From the NCBI GenBank assembly GCA_012840355.1, contig DULN01000001.1, positions 62,001 through 126,000 on the forward strand: 64,000 nt of DNA, in the 5' to 3' direction. Shown piece by piece: positions 1 through 9,470 of the stretch (position 1 is its first letter; the number at the start of each line of letters is the position of its first letter). The position numbers and the translations under genes are program-made. This DNA is from Clostridiales bacterium. Its GTDB lineage: Bacteria > Bacillota > Clostridia > Oscillospirales > CAG-272. Under the pieces are notes generated by a model. The model saw only the letters and a list, made by a program, of their open reading frames with translations, was not told the origin of the DNA and ran no database searches.

Positions 1-2025
1 CAAAAACTGGATAGACTTTTTGATGTTGTCGTAAATCCTCCGGCCTTCCTCGACCGCGGCGACTATAGTGGCGAAGTTGTCGTCGGCAAGTATCATGTCG
101 GCGACATTCTTTGTGACGTCCGTACCGGTTATGCCCATGCCGACGCCGATATCGGCGCTTTTTATCGAGGGCGCGTCGTTTACGCCGTCGCCGGTCATCG
201 CGGTAACCATACCGTGCGCGCGCCACGCGTTGACTATCCGCACCTTGTGCTCGGGTTTAACTCGCGCATAAACTGAAAAATGAGTAACGAGCTTTTTGAA
301 GTCCTCGTCCGATATTTTGTCAAGCTCCGAACCGGTAATAGCCTCGTCGTCGTTGGTGATTATGCCAAGCTCTTTTGCTATCGCGGCTGCTGTGTCGCGG
401 TGGTCGCCGGTAATCATAATAGGACGTATCCCGGCTTCGCGGCAGCGCCGTATTGCTTCGGGGACCTCCTCGCGCACCGGGTCCATCATGCCGACAAGCC
501 CGATAAAGATCAGGTCGCGCTCAATCTCTTCCGGCACAAGCTTCGGCGGCACAGAAGGCAGCTCTGTATACGCCGCGGCGAGCACGCGCAGCGCTTTGCT
601 CGCCATGCGCCGGTTTTCAGCTTTGAGCCGCTCGCGCACATCCCTGGTAATCGGCAGGATTTTGCCGCCCTCAAGATAGCGGTTGCAGCGGTCGATTACA
701 ACGTCTGGCGCGCCGGTTGTGTGCTGGATGACCTTCCCAGACGTACTCCTATGGATTGTGGTCATCATTTTGCGCATCGAGTCGAACGGTATCTCGGCGA
801 CGCGCGGGTACTCAGCCTTAAGCTGCGGTTTCGGCAGCCCGAGCGAGTATGCATAGTTGACGCAGGCGTTCTGCGTCGGGTCGCCTTCGGCTACGCCTTG
901 ATCGTTGAGTTCCGAGTCGGAACAAAGCGCGAGCGAGGTGGCGAGCAGCTTTTCGTCCGAACCGTAATGCTCGACGACCGTCATTTTGTTCTGCGTCAGC
1001 GTGCCGGTTTTATCCGAGCAGATTATTTGCGTGCAGCCGAGTGTTTCAACCGCCGTCAGCTTGCGTATAATCGCATTGCGGCGCGACATCTTCGTCACGC
1101 CCATCGAAAGCACGATGGTCACGACCGCGACAAGACCTTCGGGTATCGCGGCGACCGCAAGCGATACCGCAAGCATAAACGACTCGAGCACCGAATCGCG
1201 CGTCATGCCGCCTGCGCGCAGCATACCGACGATAAAGATGAAAACGCAGATGCCGAGCACAAGGTATGTCATTATTTTGCTAAGGGATGCGAGCTTCTTT
1301 TGCAGCGGCGTGTCATCCTCTTCGGTGCGGGTGAGAACGTCGGCTATTTTGCCCATCTCGGTGTTCATGCCGGTCTCAGTGACCACAAAGCGCCCGCGGC
1401 CGTATACGACGGTGCTGCCCATGTAAACCATGTTGACGCGGTCGCCGAGAGGCACGTCGCCGTCCCCTTTCGCCTCAAGCGCGTCGGCAGTCTTTTCAAC
1501 CGGCACCGATTCGCCTGTCAGCGCAGCCTCGTCGCATTTCATGCTCACGCACTCTATTATACGGCCGTCCGCGGGGATCGAGTCGCCGGCGTCGAGGACG
1601 ACTATATCGCCTACTACTATGTCTTCAGTCTTTATAACCTCAAGTTTTCCGCCGCGTATTACCTTTGCGGTAGGCGACGCAAGCTCGCGAAGCGCCTCGA
1701 TAGCTTTCTCCGCTTTGCTTTCCTGTACCACTCCCAAAATAGAGTTAAGTACCACAACCGCAATGATAACAAAAACGTCGGTCGGAGCCTCTTTTGATAT
1801 CGCCGAGGTTACAGCAGATATTGCCGCGGCGGCAATAAGTATTAACACCATCGGGTTGACGATTTGCTCGATGAAGCGCTGCAGGAGCGTCACTTTTTTG
1901 CCCTCGGCCAGCTTGTTTTTGCCGTCGCGGGCAAGCCTTTTTTTCGCTTCATCCGGCGAAAGGCCTGATATTTGCGTGCCCAGCTCGGAAAGCGTCTGGG
2001 CAACGGTCATAAGATAGTGTTTCAA
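1..2025 (-). CDS. P2-type cation-transporting ATPase (Ca2+/Mn2+ type), partial at window edge
   Basis: A P-type ATPase that uses ATP to pump a divalent cation across the cytoplasmic membrane. About 675 N-terminal codons are visible; the gene runs off the left edge before its last membrane helices. The reverse-strand translation shows an N-terminal cation_ATPase_N region, the actuator motif TGES (about residue 170), the phosphorylation motif SDKTGTLT (about residue 338), and, near the edge, the hinge region with GMGITGTDV. This order is that of PMCA/SERCA-like calcium pumps. I chose a TTG start at 2025 because GGGAG lies 7-8 nt upstream; an in-frame ATG follows at 2010. The leader carries a yybP-ykoY Mn2+ riboswitch, so I infer Mn2+ (possibly with Ca2+) export, induced when cytoplasmic Mn2+ is high. 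Substrate cannot be proved from sequence alone. Forward-strand reading frames across this region are shadows. Confidence 0.93.
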   Translation of the reverse strand, partial: MKHYLMTVAQTLSELGTQISGLSPDEAKKRLARDGKNKLAEGKKVTLLQRFIEQIVNPMVLILIAAAAISAVTSAISKEAPTDVFVIIAVVVLNSILGVVQESKAEKAIEALRELASPTAKVIRGGKLEVIKTEDIVVGDIVVLDAGDSIPADGRIIECVSMKCDEAALTGESVPVEKTADALEAKGDGDVPLGDRVNMVYMGSTVVYGRGRFVVTETGMNTEMGKIADVLTRTEEDDTPLQKKLASLSKIMTYLVLGICVFIFIVGMLRAGGMTRDSVLESFMLAVSLAVAAIPEGLVAVVTIVLSMGVTKMSRRNAIIRKLTAVETLGCTQIICSDKTGTLTQNKMTVVEHYGSDEKLLATSLALCSDSELNDQGVAEGDPTQNACVNYAYSLGLPKPQLKAEYPRVAEIPFDSMRKMMTTIHRSTSGKVIQHTTGAPDVVIDRCNRYLEGGKILPITRDVRERLKAENRRMASKALRVLAAAYTELPSVPPKLVPEEIERDLIFIGLVGMMDPVREEVPEAIRRCREAGIRPIMITGDHRDTAAAIAKELGIITNDDEAITGSELDKISDEDFKKLVTHFSVYARVKPEHKVRIVNAWRAHGMVTAMTGDGVNDAPSIKSADIGVGMGITGTDVTKNVADMILADDNFATIVAAVEEGRRIYDNIKKSIQFL

Positions 2026-2052
2026 CTTTGAGCTCCCTTTCTTTTATAAATT

Positions 2053-2096
2053 AAAAAAAGAGACATATGTATAGCAGTCCTGCCATACATAAGTCT
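2053..2096 (-). terminator. Riboswitch expression-platform terminator
   Basis: On the minus strand an 18-bp near-perfect stem beginning GAGACTTATG closes over a very short loop and is followed by seven U. It shares the CTTATG segment with P1 of the upstream aptamer, so the two structures exclude each other. This is the layout of a transcriptional ON switch. Confidence 0.9.
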
Positions 2097-2238
2097 CGTT
2101 TCCGCCACTGTATAAAAAGGGGCGTATTTAAAGCCAGACCGGGTCAAGGCCCGCACCTCCACCGATCATGATGTTGACTTTAAATGACGCGGCGGTTATC
2201 CTATTATAAAGCCCGGCCGCGTAAACTACTCCCTTATG
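2088..2238 (-). promoter_or_regulatory. yybP-ykoY manganese riboswitch aptamer
   Basis: On the minus strand the leader holds, in order, the conserved elements of the yybP-ykoY family: AAGGGAGTAG near the 5' end, GTCAACATC in the middle, a helix pairing TTTAAAG with CTTTAAA, and ACGAGACTTATG at the 3' end. The closing P1 helix pairs CATAAG (2233-2238) with CTTATG (2088-2093). The family binds Mn2+ and typically turns on Mn2+ exporters and related membrane proteins. The 3' side of P1 is also the 5' arm of a terminator, so ligand binding should block termination and switch the ATPase on. Confidence 0.9.
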
Positions 2239-2246
2239 CCGTTTTT

Positions 2247-2275
2247 ATATTACCATGTTTTATCTTGTTTGTCAA
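2247..2275 (-). promoter_or_regulatory. Promoter of the P-type ATPase leader
   Basis: Minus-strand -35 TTGACA (2270-2275) and -10 TAATAT (2247-2252) with a 17-bp spacer, a strong sigma-A match. Transcription would begin close to 2240, just at the 5' base of the riboswitch P1 helix. Confidence 0.85.
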
Positions 2276-2394
2276 CATCAGCAGCGAGGGACGGGCGACA
2301 TTTGTGGCAAGACGTGCCTACGCTATAATGTATATTGTGAGCGCTCGATAGTTATTCTGCCGCACTCTTTGTAAACCACGTTCATAATTTGCTC

Positions 2395-2424
2395 TTGATT
2401 TAATTAATAAATTCATGTTATACT
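2395..2424 (+). promoter_or_regulatory. Candidate lon promoter
   Basis: TTGATT (2395-2400) and TATACT (2419-2424) are 18 bp apart; an alternative -10 TATAAT lies at 2427-2432. The site is about 100 bp upstream of lon. No CIRCE or CtsR-like repeat was recognised near it. Confidence 0.6.
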
Positions 2425-2528
2425 GTTATAATTGCAGAAGTATTATTTTTATTATTAAGTAAAAAACAAGCTTTCCATAGCGGCGCCGCCGCTATGGGGC
2501 TGTAGGTAGATATAAGGTAAAGCACACT

Positions 2529-4940
2529 ATGCAGAGATACATCGAAAAAGTCGAGCCGATGACCCTTCCGATGCTCGTTCTCGACGCCATCACGGTCTTC
2601 CCGCTGATTCCTATAAGCTTTGAGCTGACAAACGAAGCCGCGATCGCGGCATGCGAACGCGCGGAATCCGCGGACGGCATGATTTTCGTTATCCAGCGCC
2701 GGCCTGTCGAAAGCGAAGATCAACTTAAGCCTGAAAAGAAAAGCGCTGAAGAGGAAAACGATAACACCGACGCCGAGAAAATTGCGCGCCAGGTATTCTC
2801 CGTCGGCACCGTGGCGAAAATCCGCCAGTCGGTAAAGCTGCCCGAGGGAACGCTGCGCGTTTTCCTTGAAGGGGTAGCGCGCGCAACGCTGAGCCGCTGC
2901 TATGAGGCCGGCTCGGTCCTGACCGCCGACGTTATCGCCAAGACTATCCGCGTCGAGGATAACGGCGGCGTGAAGGGCGAAGCGCTAATCCATGAGATTA
3001 ACACGGCGTTTGACGAGTTTATAAAGTTCCTCCCGCGGCTATCAAACGAGCTTATCGCCGCGGTAAAGTCCATCCGCAATCCAGGACTTTTGGCCGACTT
3101 CGTCGCGAGCAACGTACTTATCAACCCGCTTGACAAGCAGCAAATCCTCGAGGAGTTCAACCCGCTACGCCGGCTTGAGCTGCTTGCGGTTATCATGGAG
3201 CGCGAGCGCGACATCCTCTCTACCGAGCTTGACATCCACCGCCGCGTGCGCCGGCAGATTGAAAGCAACCAGCGCGAGTATTACCTCAAAGAGCAGCTTA
3301 AAGCCATAAAAAGCGAGCTGGGCTACACCGAGGACGAGGACGACGAGATCGACGAGTACTACGAAAAGATCGAGAAAGCAAACCTCCCCAGGGAAATTTC
3401 CGACAAACTCATGCGCGAGGTCAAAAAGCTCGCCAAAACGCCTTTCAACTCCGCCGAGGCGAGCGTTATCCGCAATTACCTCGACCTCTGCCTCGAGCTT
3501 CCTTGGACCAAGCTGTCAAAGGAGCGCACCGACGTTTCCGTTGCGCGCAAAATCCTCGAGCGCGACCACGACGGGCTTGAGAAAGTCAAGGAGCGAATCC
3601 TTGAGTATATCGCCGTAAAGCAGCTCAACCCCGCCTTGCGCAACCAGATACTCTGCCTTGTCGGCCCGCCCGGCACAGGCAAAACCTCGATCGCTGCGTC
3701 GATTGCTAAGGCGACCGGGCGCAAATACGTGCGCGTTTCGCTCGGCGGCATCCGCGACGAAGCCGACATCCGCGGCCACCGCAAGACATACGTCGGAGCA
3801 ATGCCCGGCAGGATTATAACCGCCCTGCGGCAGGCGGGCACGCGCAACCCGCTTATACTGCTCGACGAGATCGACAAGCTCACGAAGGACGCGCATGGCG
3901 ACCCGGCCTCGGCGCTGCTTGAAGTTCTCGACGCGGAACAAAACAAGTCTTTCCGCGACCACTTCGTGGAGCTGCCGATGGACCTTTCAGACTGCCTTTT
4001 TATAGCCACGGCGAACACGCTTTCGACTATACCGCGGCCGCTTGTCGACCGCATGGAGATAATTGAGCTTCAGTCGTACACGCGGCACGAGAAGCTGGCG
4101 ATAGCGAAAAACCACCTTATACCAAAGCAGCTTAAGCGCCACGGCTTAAACAAGCGCATGGTGCGCATCACAGACGACGCGATTCTTGAGATTATCGACT
4201 ACTACACTCAGGAATCTGGCGTGCGTAACCTCGAACGCGAAATTGCGACTATTTGCCGCAAGACTGCGATGGAAATTGTCGAAACGGGCGCAAAATCTGT
4301 AAAAATCACCTCGGAAGACGTAAGCAAATACCTCGGTCAGCGCAAACACAGGCGCGAGATGGTCACCGCGACCGACGAGATCGGCGTTGTAAACGGCCTC
4401 GCGTACACCGAAATGGGCGGCGAGCTTTTGCGCGTTGAAGCCGTTTCGATGCCCGGCACCGGCAAGCTCGAGCTTACCGGCTCGCTCGGCGAGGTAATGA
4501 AAGAATCGGCGCGCGCTGCGGTAAGCTATATAAGGGCGAACTCCGAAGCGCTCGGCGTCGACGCCGACTTTTATAAGACCCGGGACATACATATACATGT
4601 CCCGGAAGGCGCCGTGCCCAAAGACGGTCCGTCGGCAGGCATCACTATCGCGACGGCGCTCGTCAGCGAACTTTCAGGCATACCCGTGCGCCGCGACGTC
4701 GCAATGACCGGCGAGATAACGCTGCGCGGACATGTGCTCCCGATCGGCGGGCTGCGCGAGAAGACGATGGCAGCCTACAAAGCCGGCGTTACCGAGGTAT
4801 GCATCCCCGAGGAGAATACGCGCGACCTTGAGGATATTGACCCGACCGTGCGGCAAGCGATTAAGTTCGTACCCTGCCGCGAGATAAGCGAAGTGCTCCG
4901 GACCGCGCTGGTTCGGCCTCCTGAAAGGTCGTCGCAGTAG
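2529..4940 (+). CDS. lon: Endopeptidase La (Lon), ATP-dependent serine protease
   Basis: Cytoplasmic AAA+ protease that unfolds and degrades damaged and regulatory proteins. The 803-residue length is normal for LonA. An N-terminal substrate-binding domain (about 10-200) opens with LPMLVL, followed by a coiled linker rich in Glu and Lys. The AAA+ module has Walker A GPPGTGKT (about 379-386) and Walker [10 protein letters not shown]. The C-terminal protease domain has the catalytic Ser in PKDGPSAG (about residue 700) and the downstream Lys of the Ser-Lys dyad. The start ATG has only a weak ribosome binding site; an ATG ten codons later would give a product beginning closer to the usual family N-terminus. 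The next gene, ysxC, follows within 36 bp, an arrangement also known from bacilli, so co-transcription is likely. Confidence 0.97.
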   Translation: MQRYIEKVEPMTLPMLVLDAITVFPLIPISFELTNEAAIAACERAESADGMIFVIQRRPVESEDQLKPEKKSAEEENDNTDAEKIARQVFSVGTVAKIRQSVKLPEGTLRVFLEGVARATLSRCYEAGSVLTADVIAKTIRVEDNGGVKGEALIHEINTAFDEFIKFLPRLSNELIAAVKSIRNPGLLADFVASNVLINPLDKQQILEEFNPLRRLELLAVIMERERDILSTELDIHRRVRRQIESNQREYYLKEQLKAIKSELGYTEDEDDEIDEYYEKIEKANLPREISDKLMREVKKLAKTPFNSAEASVIRNYLDLCLELPWTKLSKERTDVSVARKILERDHDGLEKVKERILEYIAVKQLNPALRNQILCLVGPPGTGKTSIAASIAKATGRKYVRVSLGGIRDEADIRGHRKTYVGAMPGRIITALRQAGTRNPLILLDEIDKLTKDAHGDPASALLEVLDAEQNKSFRDHFVELPMDLSDCLFIATANTLSTIPRPLVDRMEIIELQSYTRHEKLAIAKNHLIPKQLKRHGLNKRMVRITDDAILEIIDYYTQESGVRNLEREIATICRKTAMEIVETGAKSVKITSEDVSKYLGQRKHRREMVTATDEIGVVNGLAYTEMGGELLRVEAVSMPGTGKLELTGSLGEVMKESARAAVSYIRANSEALGVDADFYKTRDIHIHVPEGAVPKDGPSAGITIATALVSELSGIPVRRDVAMTGEITLRGHVLPIGGLREKTMAAYKAGVTEVCIPEENTRDLEDIDPTVRQAIKFVPCREISEVLRTALVRPPERSSQ

Positions 4941-4975
4941 CGCAAAAGATTTTGCGTTTTGCCATAGGTAGTGTG

Positions 4976-5554
4976 ATGAGACTTAACTTAAACAACGTTA
5001 AGCTACACGTGTCGGCCGGCCAACCGGATCAGTTTCCGACCGACGGCCGGCCCCAGATAATATTTTCCGGACGCTCAAACGTGGGCAAAAGCTCGCTTAT
5101 AAACACGCTGCTCGGGCGCCGCGGGCTGGCGCGCGTCAGCTCGGTGCCCGGTAAGACGATAACAATAAACTTTTACGACATCGACGGCAAGTTGTGGTTT
5201 GTCGATTTACCCGGCTACGGCTTTGCCAAGCGTCCGCGCGAGGAGAAAAAGCGCTGGTCGGCGCTCACCGACGCATTTTTACGCGCGCCTTATCCCGGAC
5301 GGCGCTTTTTCATCCAGCTTATCGATGCAAAAGCTGGCGCTTCCGCCGACGACCACGCTATGGCGGACTGGATGAACGCCGTAGGCGTCCCGTTTGTTTA
5401 CGCGGCTACAAAAATTGACAAGCTAAACAAAACCGCACGAGAGGCGCGGCTTGCCGAGATGAGGTCTGCCGGTGCGACAGTCATACCTTTCTCCGCGGTT
5501 ACTGGCGAAGGCCGCGCCGAGCTGTGGGCTGAAATATATAAATTTCTAGGATAA
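4976..5554 (+). CDS. ysxC: Ribosome biogenesis GTP-binding protein YsxC/EngB
   Basis: Small GTPase needed for late assembly of the large ribosomal subunit. The 192-residue product has all G motifs: G1 GRSNVGKSS, a threonine-containing switch I, G3 DLPGYG and G4 TKID, and ends at the usual place after the last helix. The open frame extends upstream to a TTG at 4952, but the ATG at 4976 follows AGGT at suitable spacing and starts the protein at the family's usual position (MRLNLNNVKL). It directly follows lon on the same strand. Confidence 0.95.
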   Translation: MRLNLNNVKLHVSAGQPDQFPTDGRPQIIFSGRSNVGKSSLINTLLGRRGLARVSSVPGKTITINFYDIDGKLWFVDLPGYGFAKRPREEKKRWSALTDAFLRAPYPGRRFFIQLIDAKAGASADDHAMADWMNAVGVPFVYAATKIDKLNKTAREARLAEMRSAGATVIPFSAVTGEGRAELWAEIYKFLG

Positions 5555-5569
5555 GGAAGGTAAGGTAGC

Positions 5570-6433
5570 TTGGAAATCTCAACGCAAACCGATGTAATGT
5601 TCCGCAGGTTCGGCGAAGCCGAAGCTATCAAAATCTTCGCGGAAGCGGGCTGGGACGCGCTTGACTACTCGATGTTCGACATCAACCCCGCCACCTCGGT
5701 GCTGACGCGCGGGGACTTTCGCGAATATGCCCGCCTTTTGCGCGAGACGGCGGAGAAACACGGGCTACGTTTCAACCAGGCGCACGCCCCGTTCCCATCC
5801 TATAGGCACGACAATGAGGAATACAACGCCACAATTTTTGAGCTTATCGTGCGCTCAATGGAGATAGCGGGCATACTCGGCGCCGAGACTATCATCGTGC
5901 ACCCGATCACGCACGGGCAGACCTACGACGAGCGAAAAGCGATAAACATGGCGTTCTATAGCCGGCTTTTGCCCTATTGCGAAAAGTTCGGAGTCACCAT
6001 AGCCGTCGAAAATATGTTTTCATGGGGCGACGGACATGCGATGCCCGCGGTATGCTCCACCGAAGCAGAGTTTGTCGACTACATAGACTCGCTTGACCCG
6101 CAGTATTTCTGCGCATGCCTTGATATCGGGCACGCCGAGCTGAGGGGCGCGGGCGCATTTTCGGCGGTCTCGATGATACGTGCGCTCGGCGGCAAACGCT
6201 TGCGCGCGCTGCACGTGCATGACAACGACAGATTCAGCGACCTTCACACTCTTCCCTTCACCCGCTCACTTAGATGGAAAGAGATTGTAGGCGCACTTGC
6301 AGAGATAGGCTACTCGGGCGTTTTCACTTTTGAGGCGGACAACTTTATCGCCGGCTTCCCGCCTGAGCTGTCAGCCGAGGCCTCGAAACTCATGGCGGCG
6401 GTCGGGCGCTATCTTGTGCGCGACTTGATATAA
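5570..6433 (+). CDS. Sugar phosphate isomerase/epimerase (xylose isomerase-like TIM barrel)
   Basis: A 287-residue single-domain protein of the AP-endonuclease-2/xylose isomerase-like TIM-barrel family. Visible family features are conserved metal-ligand segments: IIVHPITHG, a Glu in VENMFSW, CLDIGHAEL, ALHVHDND, and FTFEADNF near the end. Members isomerise or epimerise sugars or act on related substrates, but substrate specificity cannot be read from the sequence. The start is TTG at 5570 because AAGGAAGG lies at good distance and no better ATG exists. It lies 15 bp after ysxC and is followed by a strong terminator, so it is the last gene of the lon-ysxC transcription unit. Confidence 0.85.
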   Translation: MEISTQTDVMFRRFGEAEAIKIFAEAGWDALDYSMFDINPATSVLTRGDFREYARLLRETAEKHGLRFNQAHAPFPSYRHDNEEYNATIFELIVRSMEIAGILGAETIIVHPITHGQTYDERKAINMAFYSRLLPYCEKFGVTIAVENMFSWGDGHAMPAVCSTEAEFVDYIDSLDPQYFCACLDIGHAELRGAGAFSAVSMIRALGGKRLRALHVHDNDRFSDLHTLPFTRSLRWKEIVGALAEIGYSGVFTFEADNFIAGFPPELSAEASKLMAAVGRYLVRDLI

Positions 6434-6439
6434 AAAACC

Positions 6440-6486
6440 TGCCGGGCGGGACGGCCAGTTATTGTCCCGTCGCCGCCCGGTTTTTT
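6440..6486 (+). terminator. Rho-independent terminator after the isomerase
   Basis: CCGGGCGG (6442-6449) pairs with CCGCCCGG (6473-6480), an inner GACGG/CCCGT-type pairing extends the stem, and six T follow. Confidence 0.9.
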
Positions 6487-6531
6487 ATATTCAACCGGTT
6501 TGTCAGATTCTTCAATTTCAGGAGAAAACAG

Positions 6532-7833
6532 ATGATTGTTCCCTGCCTTGGCATAAATGACAACGGTCATCTTACGATAGCGGGCCGCGACGCGCTCGCT
6601 CTTGCCGAAAAATACGGGACCCCGGCGTATTTTATCGACGAAGAGACTATCCGGGCAAATTGCCGCGCCTATAAGGCTGCGCTTTCAAAATACGCGCCGG
6701 AAGGCTCGATCCCCCTCTATGCCGGCAAAGCGCTTTGCTGCGCCGCCATATACCGTATAATCGCGGAGGAGGGGCTCGGAGCCGACGTGGTGTCGGCGGG
6801 CGAGATCGCGACGGCGGTTTTGGCAGGCTTCCCGATGGAACGCGCTTATTTTCACGGCAACGCCAAAACCGACTCCGACATCCGGTACGCTATCTCGGCC
6901 GGCGTCGGCACCTTCGTTGTCGACAATTTCGACGAGCTTTCCGCGCTCGACCGTATCGCAGGCGAGCTTGGCGTCCGCCAGAGAGTGCTTTTGCGCATAA
7001 CGCCGGGCATCGATCCGCATACCCATCGCAAGATCATCACCGGAAGCGTCGACTCAAAGTTCGGCGTGGCGATTGAAACCGGACAAGCAATAAATTTTGT
7101 GCGCGAGGCGCTCGAAAAGAAAAGTATTGAGTTATGCGGTTTGCACTGCCATATCGGCTCGCAGATTTTCGAGCCCGACCCGTTCATCGAGGCGGCTTCT
7201 ATCATGGTCGAGTTTGCGAAAAGCTGCAAAAAGGAGTTCGGCTGGGAACCAGAAATCCTCAACCTCGGCGGCGGCTTCGGGGTGCGCTATATCGAGGATC
7301 ACCCGCATATAAATATTGATGAAAATATAAAAAAGGTATGCGGCACTGTCGCTTCGATTTGCGAAGAGGCGGGACTTAGGGTGCCTAAAATCTTCCTTGA
7401 GCCAGGGCGCTCTATTGTGGCAAACGCCGGCGTGACGCTTTATACCGTTTGCAGCGTCAAAGAGATTACCGGCTACAAAAACTACGTCGCGGTCGACGGC
7501 GGCATGACCGATAACCCGCGCTATGCGCTTTACTCGTCGCCGTATACCATAATCGTTGCGAACCGCGCGTCGGAACCTGCCGATTTCGAGTGCACGGTCG
7601 CCGGGCGCTGCTGCGAGAGCGGCGACCTTCTCGCCGAGGGCGTAAAGATTCAAAAATGCGAGCGTGGCGACATCCTCGCGGTGCTATGCACCGGCGCGTA
7701 TAACTACTCGATGGCGTCAAACTATAACCGCGTCCCGCGCCCGCCAATCGTCATGCTTGCGCAAGGCTCCGAATATATCGCAGTCGAGCGCGAAAGTTAC
7801 GACGACATTGTCAGGCTGGACAGAGTACGCTGA
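6532..7833 (+). CDS. lysA: Diaminopimelate decarboxylase
   Basis: PLP-dependent last step of lysine synthesis: decarboxylation of meso-diaminopimelate. The 433-residue length is normal. The PLP lysine lies in LYAGKAL (about residue 67). Other family signatures are GLHCHIGSQ, LNLGGGFGV, the EPGRSIVANAG segment, and the dimer-interface residues VDGGMTDNPRYALY and CESGDLLAE that complete the active site. The ATG at 6532 has a strong upstream AGGAG. The gene stands after a terminator and no clear promoter was seen just upstream. Its presence suggests a DAP lysine pathway, consistent with DAP-type peptidoglycan. Confidence 0.96.
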   Translation: MIVPCLGINDNGHLTIAGRDALALAEKYGTPAYFIDEETIRANCRAYKAALSKYAPEGSIPLYAGKALCCAAIYRIIAEEGLGADVVSAGEIATAVLAGFPMERAYFHGNAKTDSDIRYAISAGVGTFVVDNFDELSALDRIAGELGVRQRVLLRITPGIDPHTHRKIITGSVDSKFGVAIETGQAINFVREALEKKSIELCGLHCHIGSQIFEPDPFIEAASIMVEFAKSCKKEFGWEPEILNLGGGFGVRYIEDHPHINIDENIKKVCGTVASICEEAGLRVPKIFLEPGRSIVANAGVTLYTVCSVKEITGYKNYVAVDGGMTDNPRYALYSSPYTIIVANRASEPADFECTVAGRCCESGDLLAEGVKIQKCERGDILAVLCTGAYNYSMASNYNRVPRPPIVMLAQGSEYIAVERESYDDIVRLDRVR

Positions 7834-7927
7834 AAAAATTGCGCGGCATAAGAAATGCGTGTGAAAACCGCTATATCTGTCAAAAATTAGTTAGGGTGCC
7901 GCGCCGGGCTTAAGAGGAACTCTGCCT

Positions 7928-8617
7928 ATGCTTTTAAACATTTTGTCCAGGGGCTTTACTGCCCGGGACATACCGCTTATTTTGCTACGGATACCCATTA
8001 TACTTATAGCGCTAACCGTGCACGAGGTCGCGCATGGGAAAGCCGCGCTTTGGATGGGCGATACGACCGCCCGTGACATGGGCCGGCTGTCGCTAAACCC
8101 GTTTCGGCATATTGACCCGATTGGCGCTATCGTAATGCTGATTTTCGGCTTCGGCTGGGCGAAACCGGTGCCTATAAACGCTAGAAGGTTTAAAAACCCG
8201 AAAACCGGGATGGCGCTGTCGGCGCTCGCCGGGCCTGCGTCGAACCTGATTTTAGCCTTTTTCGGGCTTGTTCTTCTGCGCTTGCTTTACGTGGTGCTGC
8301 CAAACGAAATAAGCCCGGGGTTTCCGTTTTACCTTATCACGACGACCATACTTTTCCTTATGATGTTCGCGTCGATGAATATGGCGCTGGCGATTTTCAA
8401 CCTGCTTCCCGTCCCGCCGCTCGATGGCTCGCGGATATTGTTCGGTTTTTTGCCTAATAAGCTATACTTCGGCATAATGCGTTACGAGCGCTTTATCGCC
8501 GCTGGGATTATGGTATTGCTTTTCTTGGGCGTGCTCGACAAGCCGCTGACCTTTCTTATAAGCGGCGCCCTGCGCGGCATGGGTTCGCTGCTCGGGCTTA
8601 AGAATCTTCTTTGGTGA
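7928..8617 (+). CDS. Site-2 protease family protein (M50 zinc metalloprotease, YwhC-like)
   Basis: Integral membrane metalloprotease of peptidase family M50. The 229-residue product has five to six hydrophobic segments. The zinc motif HEVAH (HExxH) lies near residue 36 in the second helix, and the third zinc ligand sits in NLLPVPPLDGSRIL (the LDG motif). The family cleaves transmembrane substrates; this short, PDZ-less subgroup is common in Firmicutes and its substrates are mostly unknown. AAGAGG lies ahead of the ATG. The stop overlaps the reading frame leading into scpA, so it is the first gene of a plausible operon with scpA-scpB. Confidence 0.9.
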   Translation: MLLNILSRGFTARDIPLILLRIPIILIALTVHEVAHGKAALWMGDTTARDMGRLSLNPFRHIDPIGAIVMLIFGFGWAKPVPINARRFKNPKTGMALSALAGPASNLILAFFGLVLLRLLYVVLPNEISPGFPFYLITTTILFLMMFASMNMALAIFNLLPVPPLDGSRILFGFLPNKLYFGIMRYERFIAAGIMVLLFLGVLDKPLTFLISGALRGMGSLLGLKNLLW

Positions 8618-8628
8618 GGTGGGCCGCA

Positions 8629-9459
8629 TTGAACGCGCATAATGAGTCCGCGCCGAGCTTTAAGCTCGAAGTATTCGAAGGGCCGCTCGACCTTTTGCTC
8701 GCGCTTATCGAGAAAAATAAGGTCGATATTTTCGATATACCCATCGCGCTGATTTTGGAGCAGTACATGGAGTATCTCGAGCGGATGCGCGAACTTGACA
8801 TGGAGATTGCCGGCGAGTTTATAGTCTGCGCGGCTGAGCTGATGCTAATAAAAAGCCGAATGCTTTTGCCTAGGTCGCCGTCGGGCGAGGAAGAGGACCC
8901 TCGCGCCGCACTTTCCGCCGCGCTGCTCGAGTACAAGCGCGCAAAACTTGCCGCAGAAAAGCTCGCCGAGCTATACGAGAAGCATTCAGGCAGGTATAAG
9001 CGGGAGCCGGAGGTGCCGCCCGCCGGGGAGCTGCCGGAAGGGCTCGACGTGTCGCTGCTTTCGCGCGCATTCCGCCGAATTCTTGAAAAAAAGCGCGAGC
9101 TGCCAAAGCTGCTTTTGCGCTCGGAACGCACGCTCGAGCGGCTGCTCAGCGGCCGCACGGTGCCGGTCGGCGAGCGGATACTGTGGCTTATGCGCAAGCT
9201 TTACGGCAATGCGGGGACAAGCTTTAATGATTTGCTTTACGAGTGCCGCACGCGCTCGGAGCTTGTGGCGACCTTCCTCGCGCTGCTTGAGCTTTTGCGC
9301 GCCCAGCGCGTGAGGCTAAGCGACACAGATGGCGGAATTATGCTTTCGCTCGATATGGCCCACAGAAGGGGCAAGACCTCGCCGGACGAGCTTCCCAGCA
9401 ATTTAACCTCTGCCGAGGTGCTAGTGCCAACCGAAAGCCCAAGCATGCCCGAGCCTTAA
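8629..9459 (+). CDS. scpA: Segregation and condensation protein A
   Basis: Kleisin subunit of the SMC-ScpAB condensin, which compacts and segregates the chromosome. The N-terminal signature VFEGPLDLLLALIEK followed by VDIFDIPIA is diagnostic. The middle is charged and helical, and a winged-helix C-terminal region follows. The frame opens at a TTG at 8611, but the TTG at 8629 is preferred because GAGGTGG lies 6-7 nt upstream. The product is about 276 residues, normal for ScpA. The C-terminal 35 residues are Pro/Ser-rich and variable. It is followed by scpB 12 bp downstream. Confidence 0.94.
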   Translation: MNAHNESAPSFKLEVFEGPLDLLLALIEKNKVDIFDIPIALILEQYMEYLERMRELDMEIAGEFIVCAAELMLIKSRMLLPRSPSGEEEDPRAALSAALLEYKRAKLAAEKLAELYEKHSGRYKREPEVPPAGELPEGLDVSLLSRAFRRILEKKRELPKLLLRSERTLERLLSGRTVPVGERILWLMRKLYGNAGTSFNDLLYECRTRSELVATFLALLELLRAQRVRLSDTDGGIMLSLDMAHRRGKTSPDELPSNLTSAEVLVPTESPSMPEP

Positions 9460-9470
9460 TACTACCGTAA

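Noticed and set aside
68..2017. Several forward-strand open frames up to about 500 codons
   Set aside because: The reverse strand encodes an evident P-type ATPase with TGES and DKTGTLT motifs; forward frames are shadows caused by GC-rich codon bias.
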